Notes under the pieces: model-generated
Databases searched by the model: none
The model's input: only the letters and a program-made list of their open reading frames with translations
Told to the model about the DNA's origin: nothing
Assembly (NCBI RefSeq): GCF_000741525.1
Contig: NZ_JGYP01000004.1
Coordinates: 90,676-154,675, forward strand
DNA: 64,000 bases
Direction of reading: 5' to 3'
Source: Bifidobacterium bohemicum DSM 22767
GTDB taxonomy: Bacteria > Actinomycetota > Actinomycetes > Actinomycetales > Bifidobacteriaceae
Part shown: piece by piece, positions 59,758 through 64,000 of the stretch
Numbering within the stretch: the first letter of the stretch is position 1
Layout of the letters: each line of letters begins with the position of its first letter
Translations under genes and position numbers: made by a program

Positions 59758-60215
59758 CCGCCAAATTTCGTTTACGTCGTCGGATCGCACGCTCCGGTTC
59801 ATTATGATTTCCGTTTTCATATCCTGCGTTTGGGTTGCAACAATATAAAATTCACCGACCTTTTACGTGTTGCAAAAATTCACGCGTTTGCAGATTTCGC
59901 CTGCGGCGTATTCCCCCATATCAGCTTTATCATTTTCCTCCAGGAGCCTATAACGGCTTGTCACGATAACGCGCTGAAACACCGGTAGCACAAAAGCCTA
60001 AAGGGCCACCGGTCGAATGCGCGGGCGGCAAGCCTGACCTCTAGTCGACCTAGAGTGCGGGCATCCTATAGTCGGTCAACGCCGACGCACGTGCAACAGC
60101 GCCCACGGAGATGCCTTGTTAGCAAACCTTCGAACCGGCGGGTTTAATGATGGCCAATCGGCGTCTCGGAGACATGTGCCTCTAGGCAAAACCAAAATCA
60201 ATGAACAGGACGAGC
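59758..60215. other. AT-rich 458-base stretch upstream of the island's surface-protein gene
   Basis: No gene is supported. It is AT-richer than the rest (e.g. CAATATAAAATTC at 59841-59853, a possible -10 region). A palindrome CTCTAGTCGACCTAGAG lies at 60039-60055, a possible regulator site. Confidence 0.4.
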
Positions 60216-62222
60216 ATGGGCTTCTTTAACTCACTCATTACAACGGCGCTGTGCCTGACTATGGCAGCGGCACCGATCCACCAGCAACAGCCGGCTCCCG
60301 GCCCGACCGGCGCGCCGCAGGCCGGACAAATCACCGGTACAACCGACCGGACACACACGCCCCGCACCTCTGGTACCGGGCGACACGGCACGTCACCACA
60401 CACTGTCGCCGCACTCGCAACAAAGGCCCAGCAGACAGACGCCACGCAGAAAGGCAACACGGTCGGACCGCAGGACGACGGCGCCACCTGCACGCCCGTT
60501 GCGCGCCAGACCTGGGGCACACCCGCTAACGACGCCGCCGTCAACAAGGTGCCCGACCGCGACCCGAACCCCGTGGAATGGGAAATCAGCAGCGACTGCA
60601 CCCTCACCCTCCACCACGGCACCAGCCCCGACTACAAGGCCGCCAACGATTCCGTGCCATGGGAGCAGTACGCGGACGCAATCACCAAGATACTCATCGA
60701 GGGCAACGTCACCCTTTACCGCGACGCCCCTCTCAAGAGCAAGTCCGCTGGATTCTTCGGCAAGATGAAAAAACTGAGCGAAGTGCAGGTGAACGGGACC
60801 CTCCACCTCGCAGGGGCAGGTGCAAATCGACTGTTCCTACAGGACGAAGTTCTTACCAATTTCACTGACAAGGGACTGACCGGCTTGGAAACCAGCCAAG
60901 CCACCGACATGAGCGAGATGTTCCAGGACTGCTGGAAGCTGACGTCGTTGGACATCAGCAACTTCGTCACCAGCAACGTCACCAACATGAGCGGGATGTT
61001 CGGAGGCTGCATCGCGCTGACGTCGTTGAACATCAGCAACTTCGTCACCAGCAACGTCACCAACATGAGCGAGATGTTCAGCAGCTGCTACGCGCTGACG
61101 TCGTTGAACATCAGCAACTTCAACACCAGCAACGTCACCAACATGAGCGAGATGTTCGACATGTGCGAAAAGCTGACCTCACTAAACGTGAGCAACTTCG
61201 TCACCAGCAACGTCACCAACATGAGCGAGATGTTCAGCGGCTGCAGCAAACTGACCTCACTAAACGTGAGCAAGTTCAACACCAGCAAGGTCACGAACAT
61301 GTTCTTCATGTTCGGCTACAGCACCGAGCTGACCTCACTGGACCTGAGTAACTTCGACACCAGCAACGTCACCAACATGAGCGAGATGTTCAACAACTGC
61401 ACCAAGCTGACGTCGTTGAACATCAGCGGCTTCGACACACGCAAGGCCATTGTCTCCAAAGAAGGGGGGATATCGAGCATGCTGGCCTCTGACGCGGCCC
61501 TACGCGAACTGCGGCTCGGACCCGACACCTACTTGGCCAAGACCGACACCGACACCGACGCGTTTATCGATAATATATGGGTGAGGCCAGGTATCGCATA
61601 CGACGTGTGGCTGGAACTGCCCGCCACCGGACCACACATCCCTGTTGCCGATCTGCGCGCACGCACCTCGCTCACGCTCACCTCGCCGCGCACCCCCCAA
61701 GGCCACTACATCATCCCCTCGCTGACCCTGACCGTCGACTACAACAACGGACAGGCCGACCATACCGAAACCACCGTCATCGATACCACCAAAACCGCCG
61801 GCAGCCAGACCGTCGCTTTAGGCTCAAGGCCCGCGCCCGCCGGCAAGGTGTTCGACGGATGGGAACTGTCCACCAGCGACCCCGAACACGTCACCCTCCG
61901 CGGCGACACCGTCTCCTGGACCGCCAAAGCCTACGACCCGAACGCCAAAATCACCGCCAAATGGCGCACCCCCGCACAACCCGGCCAGAACCGGAACCCA
62001 GGCCAGCCAACCGGCCAGAACCGGAACCCAGGCCAGCCAACCGGCCAGAACCGGGATTCGAGCCGGCAGGATGACCCGGCCACGGCCGCCGGAGCCCCGA
62101 ACGGCCTCGCGCTGACCGGCACCGCGGCCACCGGAGCCCTGGCTTTGCTGACCGTCCTGCTGATCCTCGCACTGAGTCTGCTCGCCATGGCCAAGCGACA
62201 CACACACCGCCACACGCGCTGA
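60216..62222 (+). CDS. BspA-like (DUF285) sortase-anchored surface protein with tandem repeats
   Basis: Predicted wall protein of about 668 residues. Order: signal peptide (MGFFNSLITTALCLTMAAAP), Thr/Gln/Pro-rich linker, conserved N-terminal region (WEISSDCTLTLHHGTSPDY...), seven 26-residue DUF285 units (LTSLNISNFVTSNVTNMSEMF), a B-repeat-like domain near 520-590 (ending ITAKWRTP), a QNRNPGQPTG stalk, LALTG, membrane helix, and basic His-rich tail. ATG 60216 has AGGA five bases upstream; the ATG at 60201 lacks a site. It is the sole cargo gene of the tRNA-Thr mini-island and resembles the frameshifted protein at 5599-8858 in domain plan, so both may share a role in adhesion. Confidence 0.9.
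   Translation: MGFFNSLITTALCLTMAAAPIHQQQPAPGPTGAPQAGQITGTTDRTHTPRTSGTGRHGTSPHTVAALATKAQQTDATQKGNTVGPQDDGATCTPVARQTWGTPANDAAVNKVPDRDPNPVEWEISSDCTLTLHHGTSPDYKAANDSVPWEQYADAITKILIEGNVTLYRDAPLKSKSAGFFGKMKKLSEVQVNGTLHLAGAGANRLFLQDEVLTNFTDKGLTGLETSQATDMSEMFQDCWKLTSLDISNFVTSNVTNMSGMFGGCIALTSLNISNFVTSNVTNMSEMFSSCYALTSLNISNFNTSNVTNMSEMFDMCEKLTSLNVSNFVTSNVTNMSEMFSGCSKLTSLNVSKFNTSKVTNMFFMFGYSTELTSLDLSNFDTSNVTNMSEMFNNCTKLTSLNISGFDTRKAIVSKEGGISSMLASDAALRELRLGPDTYLAKTDTDTDAFIDNIWVRPGIAYDVWLELPATGPHIPVADLRARTSLTLTSPRTPQGHYIIPSLTLTVDYNNGQADHTETTVIDTTKTAGSQTVALGSRPAPAGKVFDGWELSTSDPEHVTLRGDTVSWTAKAYDPNAKITAKWRTPAQPGQNRNPGQPTGQNRNPGQPTGQNRDSSRQDDPATAAGAPNGLALTGTAATGALALLTVLLILALSLLAMAKRHTHRHTR
60939..61450 (+). 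repeat. Seven tandem 78-bp units coding DUF285 repeats
   Basis: Starts at 60939, 61017, 61095, 61173, 61251, 61329 and 61407, exactly 78 bases apart. Many share the identical run AACGTCACCAACATGAGCGA. The last unit diverges midway. The identity suggests recent duplication. Confidence 0.9.
61981..62053 (+). repeat. 30-bp exact tandem repeat in the stalk region
   Basis: Two exact copies at 61981-62010 and 62011-62040 plus 13 bases of a third. Each encodes PGQNRNPGQP-like stalk residues. Units of 30 bases keep the frame, so copy number could vary without breaking the gene. Confidence 0.95.
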
Positions 62223-62292
62223 CCGTTGACCAGACACGGGGCGTAGACACTTCACTCCCTACCCCGTGCCCCGACGGCAATCCGAAACACAC

Positions 62293-62334
62293 GGCTGCCC
62301 CGTCCATCGCCACACGGCAATGGACGGGGCAGCC
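62293..62334 (+). terminator. Terminator of the island surface-protein gene
   Basis: The 15-base arms GGCTGCCCCGTCCAT and ATGGACGGGGCAGCC pair perfectly around a 12-base loop. The T run is missing. Confidence 0.7.
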
Positions 62335-62708
62335 CCATAAGACCCACTTCTCTTTGCTCGACAGCTTTTGGCACGATTGGATTTCGACACAGTTAGACGA
62401 ACGCGCCGAAGCCACGCTTAGAATACGATTGGCAACTTGATGGCGTTTGGCCTTCCCAGCCAGTCAGCCTCCGCGTCCAGCATAGCGTTCAACAGCTCCT
62501 CGACCCACTCGACCACCGGCCGGTCCAGACCGATCTCTAAGTCTGCATGGTCGAACTACAGTATTTCCTTATCGAACATGACGCTCACCTGCTTTCCAAT
62601 GGAATCTTTCTTTCTCGGCGGCTGAAAATTCCACATAGGGAAAAGCACCATACCTCCCTATCCCAATCCCATAACCTATTCACGCAAAACTTGGGACACT
62701 ACGGAGTG
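62335..62708. other. Right end of the mini-island
   Basis: No intact gene. On the minus strand a short frame (about 62419-62530) reads VVEWVEELLNAMLDAEADWL, which vaguely recalls the IS256-type transposase N-terminus, but the frame is broken just upstream. AT-rich bases near 62560-62700. Confidence 0.3.
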
Positions 62709-62757
62709 CCTCACCCGTAATGAGAAGGTCGACAGTTCGATTCCGTCAAGCGGCTCC
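62709..62757 (+). other. Decayed copy of the tRNA-Thr 3' half (attR-like)
   Basis: Matches 59709-59757 at 46 of 49 positions by eye. The differences include one in the anticodon and one that breaks the T-arm stem, so it cannot be a working tRNA. The position suits the far attachment site of a tRNA-borne element. Confidence 0.75.
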
Positions 62758-62843
62758 ATCAATCTTCAGCCCGCGTTGCACGCGCACGAAAGTCAGCGTA
62801 TGGTCGAAGGCCCGCGACCCGCGGGAGGTGCGCCTTTATGCAG

Positions 62844-63440
62844 CTATGCACGGGCGAGGACCCGACCCTCGTTCGTGGCGCGCTCGATATATTCCAACGC
62901 AATAGCTTTGGAAGCCTCGTCCTCCCTGCCGGAGTCCACATCATAGAACATGGTGAACCCGGCCGAAGCCACCCCAAGGTAGTCAGTGAGGACGTCCTTG
63001 CAGATAAGGTGCTCAAGCTTATCGATCAAACCATTGCCGTCATACCACTCTTTGGCGCCCCCGGCAGTGGCCATGATATGGAAGCGCTTGCCTTGCATCG
63101 CGGCTCCCCCGGCGAACGCATAACCCCGGCACAGCACGCGGTCGAGGAACCCCTTCATCATCGCGGGCATTCCGAACCAGTACACGGGGAAAACCAAAGC
63201 GACCACGTCCGCCCAATCGAGTTTGCGCTGGATCGGCACCAAATCAGCCGGCATGGGGGCTTTGCCGAGGTAGTGGCTGCGGTCCTCGGCACCAAACACG
63301 GGATTGAAACCGATTCCATGCAGATCGATCATATCCGTTTCGGCGCCCTCCGCCTTCGCGCCCTTAAGGAACGCGGCCCCCAAGGCGTTGGTCAGGCTGT
63401 GTTCTTCAGGATTGTCGGTGATTGCAAGAACCTTGGTCAT
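62844..63440 (-). CDS. NAD(P)H-dependent oxidoreductase, flavodoxin-like fold (quinone reductase type)
   Basis: Flavoprotein expected to reduce quinones or other electron acceptors by two electrons. 198 residues: MTKVLAITDNPEEHSLTNAL (FMN phosphate loop), FPVYWFGMPAMMKGFLDRVL (family signature, FPxYWFGMPAxMKG), GKRFHIMATAGG. ATG 63440 has AAAGGA five bases upstream. The promoter carries an operator-like inverted repeat, which suggests redox- or quinone-responsive control, as for HxlR-controlled genes. The regulator itself is not seen in this window. Confidence 0.88.
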   Translation of the reverse strand: MTKVLAITDNPEEHSLTNALGAAFLKGAKAEGAETDMIDLHGIGFNPVFGAEDRSHYLGKAPMPADLVPIQRKLDWADVVALVFPVYWFGMPAMMKGFLDRVLCRGYAFAGGAAMQGKRFHIMATAGGAKEWYDGNGLIDKLEHLICKDVLTDYLGVASAGFTMFYDVDSGREDEASKAIALEYIERATNEGRVLARA

Positions 63441-63493
63441 TGTCGTCCTTTCGGTTCGCGAAAGCGCACAGGCGCCCTTCATTGCTTTTATCT

Positions 63494-63526
63494 CTTACTG
63501 TATTGACTTCAAGTACTGTAAGTCAA
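63494..63526 (-). promoter_or_regulatory. Promoter with overlapping inverted repeat upstream of the oxidoreductase gene
   Basis: Minus strand TTGACT, 18-base spacer, TACAGT. A 29-base imperfect palindrome at 63494-63522 (arms CTTACTGTA and TACTGTAAG) and a TTGACTT...AAGTCAA repeat at 63503-63526 cover both promoter boxes, the layout of a repressor site. Confidence 0.6.
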
Positions 63527-63702
63527 CACGAGAATGAGACCGACAATCCGGCGGACACGAAAGAGCCTGGCACGGCGGGCTTGAACAGAACAAGGTTTAC
63601 GGCCCGGCAGGATTCAGGAAGCAAGGCCGGCACGGCTACATTCTGAACGACCGAATCCGACAAAACTTCGACACGACGTCAGGAAACCGATCAGAAACGT
63701 CG

Positions 63703-64000
63703 CTAGATATTTGGCCGCACTCTCACGGCCCCCGACGGAAGAGGCTGGGGCGTGACGGTCGGACCGCACACCTCCAACGTCGGATCGCCATCCGCGCCTT
63801 CAGCGAAACGCACCCGGTCGATGGCCATTTGCCGAGGATTGGCCGCATGGAGATCATGATGCACATGGTAGAGGATAAAAAATTCCCTGCCATCCGGCGA
63901 CGGCGCGAACGTGTGATGACCTGGGCCATGAACCAACGCGGTCGAGCGCATGATCGGATTGAACCGGTATTTCACAAACGGCCCAAGCGGTCGGTCGCTT
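63703..64000 (-). CDS. C-terminal part of a family GH43 glycosidase (partial)
   Basis: An open frame enters from the window edge and ends at 63703. It reads SDRPLGPFVKYRFNPIMRS, then VHGPGHHTFAPSPDGREFF, ILYHVHHD, and RQMAIDRVRF. This is the last blade region of five-bladed GH43 enzymes (arabinosidases, xylosidases), with the conserved GPGH histidine. The N-terminal part lies outside. It fits the plant-glycan use of bifidobacteria. It is unrelated to the nearby mini-island, lying outside its right end. Confidence 0.85.
   Translation of the reverse strand, partial: SDRPLGPFVKYRFNPIMRSTALVHGPGHHTFAPSPDGREFFILYHVHHDLHAANPRQMAIDRVRFAEGADGDPTLEVCGPTVTPQPLPSGAVRVRPNI

Larger units (their letters stand above)
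59685..62757 (+). mobile_element. Mini-island in tRNA-Thr (attL side intact, attR decayed)
   Basis: An intact tRNA-Thr starts the region, and a 49-base near copy of its 3' part (from the anticodon loop to the end, three differences) ends it. The intervening 3 kb carries one surface-protein gene and its terminator, with AT-rich flanks. No integrase is visible, so it is either a remnant whose integrase was lost or an element moved by a helper. Confidence 0.6.

Noticed and set aside
62419-62560. IS256-type transposase remnant on the minus strand
   Set aside because: Only about 20 residues look similar, the frame is broken, and no inverted ends are visible; too weak to call.
1-64000. CRISPR array or prophage
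   Set aside because: I saw no evenly spaced short repeats with variable spacers and no phage structural or lysis genes in the window.

Overview
The window looks like chromosomal DNA of a Bifidobacterium (high-GC actinobacterium). The evidence is a giant one-chain type I fatty acid synthase beside its acetyl/propionyl-CoA carboxylase and AcpS, a Ser/Thr kinase pair behind a penicillin-binding protein with the last of the kinases carrying PASTA domains, a RNase E with a very long charged N-terminus, and high-GC codon use. No species call is attempted.

Layout. 1-5.1 kb: end of a FtsW/RodA-like gene, pbpA, pknA, pknB, all coupled by ATGA overlaps (cell-wall growth and its kinase control). 5.6-8.9 kb: a large BspA-like (DUF285) sortase-anchored surface protein, broken by a frameshift and carrying a G10 tract near its N-terminus. 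9-24.7 kb: a fatty-acid module on the minus strand in the order birA, accC, accD, fas, acpS. 25-28.2 kb: a polytopic membrane protein and a PucR-type regulator. 28.4-31.2 kb: tRNA-Trp, secE, nusG, rplK, rplA. 31.5-36.6 kb: aminotransferase, proB, obg, rpmA, rplU. 36.9-48.4 kb: rne, dapE, an AEC permease, a Maf-Nudix fusion, a LacI regulator, rnhB, lepB. 48.6-49 kb: rplS.

49.5-53.4 kb holds an ABC transporter with duplicated permease domains and an ATPase with an extra C-terminal domain. Two very short ORFs with strong Shine-Dalgarno sites accompany it: 27 codons in the leader and 34 codons between permease and ATPase. 53.5-58.5 kb: DUF2207 protein, LemA, pgi. 59.7-62.8 kb: a mini-island bounded by an intact tRNA-Thr(CGT) and a decayed copy of that tRNA's 3' part; its cargo is a second BspA-like sortase-anchored protein with exact tandem repeats. 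The window ends with an NAD(P)H oxidoreductase under a palindromic operator and the C-terminus of a GH43 glycosidase.

Four coding discontinuities of one base each (two in fas, one in the ABC permease, one in the first surface protein) are visible. Those in fas and the permease lie in genes expected to work and may be sequencing errors. The one in the surface protein lies in a G run and could be real. Two 10-base C/G tracts are candidate slipped-strand switches.
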